Source: Acestrorhynchus altus (taxonomy: Eukaryota > Chordata > Actinopteri > Characiformes > Acestrorhynchidae). Taken from it: 64,000 nucleotides of DNA. Below the pieces are notes generated by a model. It saw only the letters and a list, made by a program, of their open reading frames with translations, was not told the DNA's origin and made no database searches. Location: NCBI GenBank assembly GCA_034509495.1, contig CM067508.1, positions 36,567,387 to 36,631,386 of the forward strand, given 5' to 3'. Position numbers and translations under genes: made by a program. Below, piece by piece: positions 42,959 through 54,624 of this stretch. The stretch's first letter is position 1. Each line of letters begins with the position of its first letter.

Positions 42959-44769
42959 GTAGGTTGCAGCAGTAACTATGTAACCTACATATGAGTGTTT
43001 TCAGTTTCTAGGTTTGAGAATTAAATCCACAGGTTCAGATTAAGAGTCTCTCTGTCACACAGTTTTTCTGTCACAAAGGTTAAACAATGTTCTTTCAGTT
43101 CCTTAAGTGTGATTTTGAAAACAGGGTCCATTTTATCAGAACATTAAACACTGTTCAGACAACCACACGGACAAGTATCACAAAATCTCAGATCTTTTAC
43201 AGAATGAAAAACCTCATTCAGAACCGTACAGTCAGTTATAAACCCAGTTTATCACCACATGACACACACAGGGTTTCCTTTTACTCAGAATTCTGTTTGA
43301 CCAATTTACACTGCTGTTCTCCCATCTAAAGCCTCTAACGGTTCTGCTCTTCTAGTGATTCAGTCTGGCTTTGATTTTATTCAGAAATAGTTTAATAAAA
43401 AACATAAATAACCAAACAAGACCAGTAACACAGTAACTCCAGTACTGTACATTGATCAACGTCATTCCATTGTTTCTCAAGGCTGAATTTTGCACTGGAA
43501 ATAAAAAAGAACATGATGTCATTAGTTTGTCTCCATCAGTCCCATCAAACATATCCTGCAGAAGATAAACACAGTGTAAAAAGGTTGAGGGAGAGACACA
43601 GGAGGCAGACGTAAAGACAACGTTTTATTAGGAAACAAATCAAATACAAAATGCAAATGATACATGAACTACACCCAAAGAAAACAGACTGAAACCAAAT
43701 GTAACACAGTAGTTGTACTGCTTGTGACAGCTCTAGAGTGAAGGGATGGGGTGATCTACATCTAGGTTGGGTGAAGAGGTTGACTGTAACTAAACCCACA
43801 CTTCTTACAGGTTCCACCACAATAAGACACAAGACAACAAGACAAGTTTGAATAAAAACTATTAGATTATTTCATTGAAGTCAGTCATTCAAGTCACAAC
43901 CACAAAGTATTAACAATAACAGGATTGAAATAAAAAGACATGAGACCAAAAAGGACCTATGAGATCTCAGGAGAATTAAATTAAACTCTTGAATTTCAAA
44001 TAAAAGAAAACCCAAGTTGCAATCCAGAATTAAAGAAGTGTCCTCCCAACACGTTATTACTCAGTATTCAGCACAAGAGGTCAGGAGTGCAGTGCTGTTA
44101 GTGGTGGTGCTGTTGAGGTGTTTAAAGACCTAGTACCAGGGTGACCAAAAGTGATGAGATGAAGGAACAGACTCAGAGTCAGATCCAGAAGAATCCTCTA
44201 TAAAACAGTCTAAACAAAATGTACAGAGAATTAATAACCATTATTCACAGTAAATGACCTTTTTCATTATATTGATTCATAATCCATTTGCAAAATTCCT
44301 TTAAATCCAGAGCTTGTGGTAACAAAATTACATCAGGGTGTTAACTTTGTTTTGTCATATACTTCAAATGAACATTTCTTACATTCATAATAACAGCAGT
44401 TTGATTGAATGATCTTTAACCAACATGGTCAGAGAGCAGTCTCTCTTCTCTTCAGTTTCCCTCTTTCAGTCTACCTGAAAGAGCCTCATTCTGACATCCA
44501 GCACTTCCTTAACATCTCCACCAGAGACAATGTGTCCCAGAGAGAGACAGGAAACTGAGACAAATCCACAGATTTATAAAAAGAGACCATATGAGACCCT
44601 GAACTAGATTAATAGTAAGGTTCATATAGACTTTGAGTGTAGACGGTAATGGAGTGGACAACTAGTCCAGAGAGCAGAGGGGACAGTAGATGGAGGGTGG
44701 ACACAGATGAGTGTGGTAGGGTGTGTTATAGATGTCAGTGTTTCTGATAGATTATCATTTCTCTCTCAG
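42959..44769 (+). other. Intron between LRR exons F and G
   Basis: Collinear with the B-to-C intron of gene 1 (17703-21870) but without the 1.0-kb (18453-19464), 372-bp (19665-20036) and 0.96-kb (20579-21544) segments. Many single-base losses relative to gene 1. Non-coding. Confidence 0.75.
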
Positions 44770-44940
44770 GCTGTGTGGGTGTAATCTGACGAAGGCCCTG
44801 CCAGCTCTGGTCTCAGTTCTCAACTCAAACTCCCTCAAGTCTGAGAGAACTGAACCTGAGTTATAATATGAACTGATTCAGGATTCAGGGTGAGCTGCTC
44901 TCTGCTATGAAGAATCACACTGTAAACTGGAGAAACTGAG
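44770..44940 (+). pseudogene. NLR gene 2, LRR exon G, frameshifted
   Basis: Counterpart of LRR exon C. It opens L-C-G-C-N-L-T, then shifts frame near 44800. There are further length changes around 44868-44900, where the first D-S-G-V-K-L-L block is shortened. The donor is GTAAGA. Confidence 0.75.
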
Positions 44941-44953
44941 GTAAGATCATCAT

Positions 44954-44957
<4 letters not shown>

Positions 44958-45023
<66 letters not shown>

Positions 45024-45056
45024 TAGACACACATACATACACACACACACACATAC
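44958..45056 (+). repeat. Compound (CA)n after LRR exon G
   Basis: Long CA run, an ATAGACACACATACATAC interruption, then a second CA run. Same two-part form as after exon C. Confidence 0.9.
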
Positions 45057-45642
45057 AATCATGGTCTCTCTCTCTACACTGTGGAATAGAGATTTTGGTA
45101 TGGCACCATTACTAAGATAAACATTATCTAAATGTTTCTCAGAGGTAAAATAAAGTCATTAATTTCTAATAGTGAACGTGTGGAATAATAATTTTACTCT
45201 CCCAGGAAAAATGTACAGATTTCTGTCCTTAAATACAGTTTAAATAGAAAAACAAAATAAAAGTCCTGGAGTCAGACAGAGTGAACAATGTATGCAGCTT
45301 TAAAATGAAGTGCAGAGGAATGTGGTCCAGTTGTTCACTAAGTAAAGGTACACAGAGATGTTCTCCTGAAGGTGCCATTCACCCATCCAATGATCTCTTT
45401 GCTTTTCCTGGTCAGGAGTGTATTTGAGTTCAGAGTAATTCTGGATTTCTAGGACACAAGGCATCACTTATTTCCATCTGAAACACAATCACAGTCCCTC
45501 ACTTTAATAGAGTAGAATAATCTTATAACAGTGTCATAAAGAGAAACAGACAAACTGACCAGATTTAATATGATTTCAATATTAATGTGATTTTTCTCAG
45601 AACTCTCAGGTAATCAGTGAATAAGACGAATGTTGGATGCAG

Positions 45643-45673
<31 letters not shown>

Positions 45674-45713
45674 AGATGTCAGTGTTTCTGATAGATTATC
45701 ATTTCTCTCTCAG

Positions 45714-45885
45714 GCACATGTGACTGTAATCTGACAGAAGAAAAGCTGTACAGCTCTGGTCTCAGTTCTCAGCTCAAACTCCTCAAGTCGAAAACTGAAC
45801 CTGAGGTTACAATAAACTGCAGGATTCAGAATTGAAGCTGCTCTCACTGGACTGAAGAATCACACTGTAAACTGGAGAAACTGGG
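45714..45885 (+). pseudogene. NLR gene 2, LRR exon H, frameshifted
   Basis: Counterpart of LRR exon D by its 5' intron. The first codons are altered (GCACATGTGAC instead of GCTGTGTGGGT), so the leading L-C-G-C is lost, and several one- to three-base indels follow. The donor is GTAAGA. Its 3' intron is the CA tract that precedes terminal exon I, so the roughly 2.6 kb between exons D and E of gene 1 is missing here. Confidence 0.75.
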
Positions 45886-45901
45886 GTAAGATCTCATCAT
45901 T

Positions 45902-45905
45902 CACA

Positions 45906-45961
<56 letters not shown>
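45902..45961 (+). repeat. (CA)n between LRR exons H and I
   Basis: A single CA tract joins the intron start of exon H to the intron end of exon I. Confidence 0.9.
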
Positions 45962-45963
<2 letters not shown>

Positions 45964-46027
45964 GGGATTTGGTTTTTGATTTTTTTTTTCCTTTAATAAT
46001 GTAATTTTCTCTCTTTCTCTCTACAAG

Positions 46028-46118
46028 ATTAATTAGGGTATTGCAGAAGGTCGGGCGGCTTTGGCTTCAGTTCTTAAATCAAACCCCTACGTCAGAAATG
46101 GATCTGATTTACAATTAA
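46028..46118 (+). pseudogene. NLR gene 2, terminal LRR exon I with the same TAA
   Basis: Counterpart of exon E: E-G-R-A-A-L-A-S-V-L-K-S-N-P, then L-I-Y-N followed by TAA at 46116-46118. The acceptor is damaged (CTACAAG instead of CTGCAG) and bases are missing near 46030-46045 and 46088-46105. Confidence 0.65.
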
Positions 46119-48060
46119 CCAGGAGAATCAAATCGAAGATTATGCGATTAAAATGCCAAATTAGTGTTGAATGAAAACAGTCTGAAAAGTTTTCCAGTTT
46201 GGTGGGGAGGGGAGGAGGGGAGGGTTATAGATTACGTTTCTTGGGTCATAGATGAAGGTCAGACACCACATGGTCAGCATCTATAATTGCTTGTGAGTGT
46301 CTGATTGTCCTTAGGGTTGGGGAAGGACTATAAGTTGGGACAGGTAGAATGATCTTCAGCTGTTGACTGAGAGATTGGGAACAGAAATAAAATCTCTCCT
46401 CTCCTTCATCTCCTGACTCTTCTTCATCTGATGGTCAAGCAACTTCTCCAATAAAGTCAGTGGGCATCATGATTTGAAACATACTGGTAGTGTTGGATAC
46501 AGTGGATGGACCTGTTTGTCAGGCAGTACAAGTAATGTAAGTAAACTAGAAGTGGTGTAGCAGTAATGATTCACACTTTTATAAACAATGTGGAAAGAGA
46601 GATGCTGGACTGCAGGGTCACTTTGCAAGCAGAGAGAAATGCTGCTGTTTTCTGCATAAAAGTGGAATAAGACACTGTTTATCAGGAGTGTGGAAGAGTC
46701 AAGCCTTGATTTTGTAATTATTTATTTAATTCTAATAAGCTGTTAGAATTAGTTTGTAAAATGGAGCATATAAACCATATCTAGGCAATTTTATTTAAAC
46801 CAAGATATATGTAGATGAGTGTCAGACAATAGTGCTGATTGTACTGAATAAATGTATTTATGACACCTTTGAAGCAGATGTTCAAGAGCGTCAACTCATT
46901 TTTAATACCTCTACAGTCATACAATCTTTGATAATACAGCCAAATTTAAATCAACGTCTCACCTAAAATAAAAACACATGGAAGTCAATGGAAGACTTTA
47001 ATATTTAATATTACTTTCATATCTTAGATTATTGATATACTTTACTATTATTACTTTTATAGAATCAACTTTTTGTTTTGGTTTTTATTGTCATTTTAGT
47101 CTATTATCTGTATATTTTTATTCTATATGATACATAAATACATAAGTATTATTTACATATTTGTTTGATTGTGTGTTGTTTTGAAGCCTTTTCATTTCAT
47201 TTCTCAATTAAATCTAATTCTTATTTTCTGTTTTCAGTCCCTTTGATTGGTGTATTTTATAACTATGCTTTAACATTTACAGATAAATGTATGTTTGAGA
47301 TGCTGCAGATATTAGTCTTTGGTCAGTGGAGTCCAAACTGTGCATATGACCTACTTAAGGTGGCCTGTGAATGTAAGTAGAAGATAAGCATTTCAATAAA
47401 GTGTCAGTGGGGGGTCAGTGAGGTGCTTCTTGTGGGGTGAATGAGATGTGACAGGACGAGCAGCACCTGGCTGTGTGAACAGTGGTTTTACAGAAGATAA
47501 AGTTAGATTGCTTTAGGTTTGAATACTGAATTTTAAAGCTCTTAGTCTGAATTCATATCCTGAATGGGAATAAAAGTACTGTAAAGATTCACACTGGTTT
47601 AGAAACCTGTAAATACAGTGTTTTACTGCAGACATCAGTCATACAGAGCCTGGATGATGAGCAGAGAGAGAGAGAGTGTGAGAGAGAGAGGCAGAGCAAG
47701 AGTGTGAGTGAGAGTGAGAGAGAGTGTGAGTGAGTGAGTGAGTGAGTGAGTGAGTGAGAGAGAGAGAGAGAGAGAAGTACGAGAAGTAACAGTCTAATGC
47801 AATGTCAGGTTTCTATTCCTTTCAGAAAATGCTCTTTTTACACATGAATATATTCAGCTGAGCTTAGGAAATACTGCTCTCCTCCATATAAAATGTAGGT
47901 TTTCTAAGTCGATTGCTTCTGGGTGCCGAATTGTTTAATGACTAATTGATGTCAGACTGATGAATATTACCATTTACTTTGTGAGAACTAGGGGCAAGTG
48001 TGCTGCATTGCATGAACCGGCAGATAGTGCTCAACCTGCATACAGACTCTGACTGATCAT
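46119..48060. other. Downstream flank of NLR gene 2 (duplicate of 26.6-28.8 kb)
   Basis: Collinear with the flank of gene 1, with many short deletions and a larger (GA)n/(GAGT)n array (about 47660-47775). The ORF at 47165-47380 is not open in the gene 1 copy. Non-coding. Confidence 0.65.
47660..47775 (+). repeat. (GA)n / (GAGT)n array
   Basis: Expanded purine array; the gene 1 counterpart at 28280-28307 is a short pure GA run. Confidence 0.85.
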
Positions 48061-48582
48061 TCACACACACAACAACATCTAATACTGTAGCCAATCACAG
48101 CTGCATGAGACACATCTATGCAGCAATGAAGTCCATTTAATTACAGTAATTGTGATTAAACTCCTGCTCTGCAGAGACACAGTGAACAGTATAATCTATA
48201 CACATACATATAATATATACTTCCTGCAGATGTTGTGAGGACAGTCAATGCTGTAACTAGTCTTCCTTTACTTATATTTTGACTTTTAAATTGTAAACTT
48301 AAAGATACTTAAAGTTTTACGTGGATTCCATCGTCTACTCAGTATTTGGACAAGCGGCAAATGGCATCCTGAGAAGGATCAGTAAGAAAAGTAGTAACTT
48401 TTAGAGTTTCTGGATGCAGGCCTCCACCATGTCCTCCATCTTCTCTTCTGGGGTAGGAGAGGAGCAGTAAGAAAGGAGGAGGGGAGGGTAACAGAACAGT
48501 TCTGATGAATGAATCCAACATTTAAATTAGAAAATAAAGACATTTAATTTGAAGAATAAGTTACTCAAAACAATCATTTTTA

Positions 48583-48647
<65 letters not shown>
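48583..48647 (+). repeat. (CA)n microsatellite
   Basis: Pure CA run of about 65 bp in intergenic sequence. Confidence 0.92.
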
Positions 48648-48648
<1 letters not shown>

Positions 48649-48689
48649 GGCAGTCTAGATGTGGAACTGTGGTGTGTTGAAAATGGATG

Positions 48690-48890
48690 GAGAAACATAT
48701 CCACCTCAACTGTGCAGAAATCAGTCCATATCACATTACTGCTCTCTCCTATCAGCCACAGGGTAACACCTGTCCTTCTCATGATCTACACAAGGACAGG
48801 TGTGTAGTCACTCATACCAGCACAACACACACTAACACACCACCACCATGTCAGTGGTCATAATGTTAGGTTTGTTCGGTGATCATATAT
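48690..48890. mobile_element. Dispersed teleost repeat remnant
   Basis: Contains CAGCACAACACACACTAACA followed by CCACCACCATGTCAGTGG and GGTCATAATGTTAGG. I recall this combination as a very common interspersed repeat in otophysan fish genomes. The class is uncertain; truncated. Confidence 0.45.
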
Positions 48891-49199
48891 ATGCCCTTAA
48901 TACAGGCCAGTGCAAACAGTGGAAACTGCTTCTTGAACATTCCTTTATATTCATTCCATCAGTGCATTAGTTGATTTGGTGCATTATTTTCTCCTTCCTG
49001 TCTCTATTTTCCCACCTTACTAAGTCACATAAACTGTGAAATGTGTAAAACATAACAGCAATGTCCATCGTTAAGTAGCCAGAGACCTGCTGAACACTAC
49101 TCTCCAGACTCGAGGTTTGTCTGTGTTTGCTGATCGCCAGGTCGGATTACCCTGTGAGACTCCTCCGCCTCATTCTCCACATGTTCACCAACTCCCCTT

Positions 49200-49695
49200 C
49201 TCCAATCCCATCTCCTCAATGCCTTATTACTGTACCCCCATGTTCTCAACTCCCATTACTGTTATCCTCAATGCCTCATTACTGTTTATGTTCTCAACTC
49301 CCCATTACTCAGTCCCATCTCCTCCACGCCTCATTACTCCCACCCCATGTTCCTCAGCTCCCATGCTCCAGTCCATCTCCTCAATGCCTTATTACTGTAC
49401 CCCCATGTTCTCAACTCCCCATTACTCCAGCCCCATCTCCTCAATGCCTCATTACTGTACCCCCATGTTCTCAACTCCCCATTACTCCAGTCCCATCTCC
49501 TCAATGCCTCATTATTCCACCCCCATGTTCTGAACTCCCCTTTACTCCTGTCCCATCTCCTCCACGCCTCATTACTCCACCCCCATGTTCTCAACTCCAT
49601 TACTCCAGTCCCATCTCCCTCAATGCCTCGTTATTCCACCCCCATGTTCTCCAACGCCATTGCTCCAGCCCCATCTCCTCGATATAGATTACTCC
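49200..49695 (+). repeat. 60-bp minisatellite, about eight units
   Basis: The unit runs CCCATCTCCTCAATGCCTCA, then TTACTGTACCCCCATGTTCT, then CAACTCCCCATTACTCCAGT. Central units (49375-49560) are nearly identical; outer ones are diverged or shortened. As 60 is a multiple of three, several frames stay open and give artificial 20-residue repeat peptides. Confidence 0.92.
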
Positions 49696-49699
49696 ACCC

Positions 49700-50273
49700 C
49701 TCATCTCGACTTTGGCTGGAAAGTGTGACAAAAGAATACCATCTCATGGTCTGCTGCCCAAAACCTTAAAAAACAACAGCAACTGTTAAACAGGGTTAAC
49801 AGTAGATACTTTCAAAAGAAATAAATATTTCAGGTCAGGGTAAAGGTGGTCAACCATCTTGAGTCATACTGATCATGCTTGTCATGTAAAATGTAAATGT
49901 GGAATTCTTACATCACTGGAACACTGGTTGAATCTTTTCATATATAAGCGAAAGTATGGCAGACACACTCTGCAAACTCTATTTCAGAGCAAGTAATGCA
50001 AATCCAGCCTCTGCAGAAAATGTGACAATAAAATTTACATAAAGTCTATTACATGATATAATATTCACTTCATTGCACTATATATGAGTTATTGGGGTCA
50101 TGAACTTGTTTTTGTATTCGATATAGCCAGTCTGCAGAGGCTTGAAGCTGTCACCTGTTAAACTCAGCTCAACATGCTTTGGATCGCCGTGACCATGAAG
50201 AAGTCGCAATGTAAGTCAGTGAGCATCACGCGTCGTATTTTATATCAGGCAGAAACACATTTGTAGTACGAGT

Positions 50274-50275
<2 letters not shown>
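49700..50275. other. Intergenic, no gene seen
   Basis: Mixed sequence with no recognisable coding or mobile element content. Confidence 0.4.

Positions 50276-50277
<2 letters not shown>

Positions 50278-50354
<77 letters not shown>
50278..50354 (+). repeat. (CT)n microsatellite
   Basis: Uninterrupted CT run of about 77 bp; the Glu-Arg frame on the minus strand is its product. Confidence 0.95.
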
Positions 50355-50358
<4 letters not shown>

Positions 50359-51449
50359 AAAAGTCTATATCTTATATATTGTGTATAATTTGCATCAGGG
50401 AGGTTCCACAAAGGGTGGGGAGACTCCTGGGACTTCTGGAGGAGTAGTCTGTCTAGCATGTTTGATGAAATTCAGCAGTGAACTTAGACTGTTAGAGCTA
50501 AGTCTTCATTTAGGTTTAAACTCATCAGACTGTCAACAAACAACAACAAAAACACCTTTACAATAACACTAATCCACAATAGTTTTTAAGTTATAAATCT
50601 AATGCTGGTTAAGTTGAAGATTTTTAACTCTTGTAAATTAAACACAGTTTATATATTTCATTTGAATCTTGTAACAGATATATTTTGAATAAACATATTT
50701 ATAAATAAAATGTACTTCATTCATAATGCGCCGCCTGATTCAGGATAAAGTCTCAAATTCTAAAAAAGCACAGATGTCTACAGATGTGTACAGATACTAA
50801 TTAATTATTAGTATTATAATTGTTTGTATTATTTATTTATTATTATTTTGTTTATTTAGTATTATTATTTAGTTGTTTTTTTAATTAATTATTATAATAA
50901 TAATTATATTTATTATTCATTTGGAGCGCTGGTGATAATAAATATAACAAATATGTTCATAAAAATTATAATAATTATGGGTTGTGTTCATGTTTCCTGC
51001 ATATCTGTCCAGTTCTGTGAAGTTTGTTGTTATTGTAAAGTGAGAGGCTCAAGGTGGTGGCGGTGAAAACAAAACATCGTGACTGCAAGGCATGGCCATT
51101 TGATGGGCGTGGTTATCCCTAACAACCAATGACTGACTAGAACCTGCACTCAGGGCCAGAACTCAAAAGTGAGAAATGTTTATTTATTTATGTAAAATTT
51201 GAAACCAATTAAATGATTAAATAGACATTTTCTGTTTACAGGCATATTTTAACACTTGATATTAATAACAGTCACTAAATAACACAGAATTTAATTTCTC
51301 AGTGATGGTTTTGCTTTTTATACTCTGTAGTTTTGATGCCATAGTGAACCTCCTTGACAGAAACAGAAGAAACGGTTAAATATGATGTTTAGAAGATGTC
51401 ACTGCATATGGAGCTATGTAACCATAATTGACAAATTAGCTCTTATTTA
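50355..51449. other. Intergenic, AT-rich, no gene seen
   Basis: Includes a very AT-rich stretch at 50790-50970. No coding signal. Confidence 0.5.
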
Positions 51450-51900
51450 CATGCTGTTTCTAGGCTCCATAACTCCTGACATAAGACATGATACACAGAT
51501 ACAACAAACTACAAAACGTAACCAATCAAACCATATATTGTTTGTCAGAGATTAATTCAGCTCAGAAAACAGCTATAATTCACTATAATTACAAATCTCA
51601 GCAGATTAAATCAGTTTAAATACCGGAGCTTGTGCATGTTTACTGCTCTGTCACGTGAACATGATCAACCTGCACATACAGATTCTGACTGATCAGAGGG
51701 CGGGCTGATGACAACCTGCATACAGACTCTGACTGATCAGAGAGAGGGCGGGGGCTGATGCTCAACCTGCGAATGAACTCAGCTGATCAGAAAAGAGAGT
51801 AGGGGTTGATGACATGCTGACCCAGATATTATTGGGTTATCAAAGAGGAGAAAATGAGAGGAGGGCTGTTAGCTCTCTTTCTTTGCTCTTTATTTTCACA
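51450..51900. repeat. Dispersed block with CTGACTGATCAGAG motif, copy 2, tandem inside
   Basis: Here the core ACAGACTCTGACTGATCAG plus a GGGCGGG box occurs in about three tandem, partly diverged units (51671-51800). Upstream TTTACTGCTCTGTC and downstream ATTGGGTTAT match copy 1 (28500-28860). Confidence 0.65.
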
Positions 51901-53082
51901 ATTCAGAATAAAGTCAAGAATGGCTAATGCAGCACATACATAAATACCAAACATAATAAAGGATATTCAGGTTGTTTCATTTTTACTTTATTTGGACCAC
52001 TTTCAAGTATTTTGAACAGCTTTTTATTATCAACATACTGGTCAGTCTAATCACTACCAATAATTCATCAATCCTGAGATACAAAGTGATTCTATTCATT
52101 TTACATCAAATGAAGAATCTTTTTTGAGTAGTAGTTATAGTGTCTTCTGAAAATAATGTCTCTAAATACCTTTTTCATTTGTATTTGTGATTAAAAGTAA
52201 CAAAACTGCCTTTTTAGTGTACTTTCAGTGCACAGTTGTCTCTAACACTAGGTGGAGCCAGGATGCCATGTTTAAATGTTTACTCCTTGATACCAGAAAC
52301 ACCTTGGGCAGTCTTATCATCTGAGGAAGATTATAGCCCTGGTTTCTCATGAAAAAGGAGAGGAAAAGCCCCGCCCTTACACTGTCTCTATTACAGAAGA
52401 GGTGCTCTGTTTCTCAGGTTGAAGCTGTGCTAAGGGAGACAGAGAGGATGGGTGTGGGTGGAGGGTGTGGGGTGCTGAGGCTGTACAGGAACTGTTCCTT
52501 TCATTAGGATGCCAGGCTGGACTCAGACAGATTGCTGAAGGATGATACGTTAGCGATAAGAGAAGAGACGAATGTGAGCTGGAGCACTGGTTGGAACAGG
52601 CGTAGAAGGTCAAACTGATGCTGTACCTTCGCTTTTAATATATACTTTTGCCATGTATTATAACTGAATGATGCAAAGTATAAATGTACACTACGTATAT
52701 GCTCATCTTTCTACAGTGTACCATCTGGGTGGGTAATACAATGATAAGGATGAAAATGGGACCATTCTGACAGTTCTTTATGTATGGTGTGATGGCCGAA
52801 ACAGACTGGAAACGGAAGAGTCACGGTCAACATCAGATCATTCACTGTCTCTAGGCTGAAACTAGGAGGTGAGTCCGTCACATCCATGCTGTATCACTTG
52901 AATTTAACGCTACCCTATGAAGGTTTAATATTCTGTAAAAAACAAACAAACAAACAAACAAAACAAAGCAGAACAAAACAAACAAGCAAACAAACAAAAA
53001 TTAAACAGCATGGTCAGCTCAAATTGGTGAAACTGGTTAGGCTGGTTGACCAGCTAACTCTTGAACCTGAGATCTGCACTTT
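51901..53082. other. Intergenic, no gene seen
   Basis: A minus-strand ORF (52377-52613) has Ser/Pro-rich content without a domain. An (AAAC)n-type run lies at 52940-53000. Confidence 0.45.
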
Positions 53083-53330
53083 GTAGGCAGTTACATACCG
53101 TATTCTAGGCTTCATAAACTCAGGTTCAGAGTAACCTACAGACATGATACACATTTCATACCAAACTACAAAACTTATCTAACCTTATTATTGATTATTG
53201 ATGAAATATCAGATAGTAATCCAGCTTGTTAAACAGGAAAAAGAATTCAATGCCAAAGAGGTTTCAGTACACGCTTGTTATCTGTCTGTATGTACATGCA
53301 TACAGAAGCTGACTGATCAGTGAGAGTGAG
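53083..53330. repeat. Dispersed block, copy 3 (degenerate)
   Basis: Shares GCAGTTACATACC, CTAGGCTTCATAA and CATACAGAAGCTGACTGATC with copies 1 and 2. Several indels. Confidence 0.5.
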
Positions 53331-54303
53331 TGTGGCCATTACATGAATAATCAGGAAAAACACAGGAAAACTTTCAAATTTGTGGGTCAGCGTAGCGCAG
53401 TGCCACTAAGTAGCACATATCGTTGGGTATCAAAACTGGAGAGAACACTAGATTGGTCATGTTCATAACTATTCTCTCCCCTCGTTCAGAAAATGTTCCA
53501 CACTGACTGGAATATGACTTTGAAATAAATAAATATTTTTGTACTCTTTGGGATGTTTTCTATCAGAAATCCGTAAAATGCATCCGAAACTGCGGTCAGG
53601 TGTGGCGTCGTGAATGAAACCCTTGTTCTCTAAAATGGACAGATAGACTATAAAGGCTCTTGAATCTCTTGAATAAATTACTGCTGCAGTAGTTTACAGC
53701 TGACCATCACAGCTGTGTTCCCAGAACAACAGTAAATCTTTTATTTAAACCCGCGGGGTGAGGATGGGGATTCTCTGCTCTGTGTGTGCAGGAACCCTGC
53801 ACTAGTTTCCTACAGGATGAATGACACTGTCTGCTCATGAACTCAAGCTAATCCCAGGCAAAAGCAGTCGAAAGAATTAGAAAACACAACCAGCTCAAAT
53901 ACACACTGTAAACGCACAATGGGTAATATCGCAGTCATCAAGATTTTTATCGATCGAAGTTGTCGATATCGTGAGTGTATCACGACAGACCAACTAATTA
54001 GAATAGAGCTCATTTACATATATTAGTCTTGGCCTGTGTAAGAACAGCCTGTTTAATTCTAAATGATGAAGCGACACCTTGAAATTGTCTTTTATCTAAT
54101 GGTGAAGAACATTTTTTAAGTTTAAAGAATGTCCAAATGATGTGAATCAATTATAAAGCATTTCAGAAAAAATCTTATATTACAGGCTGACATCTTGACA
54201 CAACTTGTATATTTTAGCGAGTGTGAACCTGTTTCATACAGAACCCACAGATCAGCTAGGCAGTGTCTGAATCGCTGTTAGACCTAAAACATTCATGATG
54301 CAT

Positions 54304-54624
54304 TCAAATCTCCTCTTCTAACACATTCATATGTGCACTTGGGGGCACAGAGAAAAGGCTGCCAGTGGGCTGCCACTCACTGTGACTGAAACTTTTCCAG
54401 TTTGGTGCTTTAACAACCAGAGCTGTCGAGCTTGGCAATAAAAGTGTCAACATTGATGGATGGACAGTGTAGTGCTTCTCTGCATCAATGGCTTTCTGTA
54501 TTTGACTGATGTTACTGGGTTGAAGAGGCTGAAGGAGCGCGTTATTGGTATTATCTTGGCTAGTTAAAGCACAGCAGACCCAGTGAAATGCTGAGAGCAG
54601 TAGGAGAGATGCTGACCAAAGCAT
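54304..54624 (-). CDS. Hypothetical small secreted protein (106 codons)
   Basis: I do not recognise it. From the ATG at 54624 the first 20 or so residues form a classical signal peptide: M-L-W, then S-A-S-L-L-L-L-S-A-F as hydrophobic core, then C-C-A-L-T-S with a plausible cleavage near C-A-L or L-T-S. The mature part (about 85 residues) is polar, has no Cys, no dibasic cleavage site and no known motif, and ends V-L-E-E-E-I then TGA. No neighbouring NLR exon uses this strand. It may be the first exon(s) of a secreted protein, a fragment of a decayed gene, or chance. Confidence 0.3.
   Translation of the reverse strand: MLWSASLLLLSAFHWVCCALTSQDNTNNALLQPLQPSNISQIQKAIDAEKHYTVHPSMLTLLLPSSTALVVKAPNWKSFSHSEWQPTGSLFSVPPSAHMNVLEEEI

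Noticed and set aside
47165..47380. 71-codon frame after NLR gene 2
   Set aside because: The homologous sequence after gene 1 (27735-27960) does not keep the frame open, so it is probably chance.
46119..48060. A B30.2/SPRY exon, which often ends fish NLR genes, was looked for here and at 26.6-28.8 kb
   Set aside because: No splice-flanked segment with the PRY or SPRY motifs could be seen in either flank.
49200..49695. CRISPR-like regular repeats
   Set aside because: The units are directly adjacent without spacers, and this is vertebrate DNA; it is a minisatellite.
49117..49769. Three overlapping Pro/Ser-rich frames of 138-186 codons
   Set aside because: The 60-bp minisatellite keeps several frames open; there is no conserved start and no domain.
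50226..50459. Glu-Arg repeat protein on the minus strand
   Set aside because: Direct product of a pure (CT)n run.
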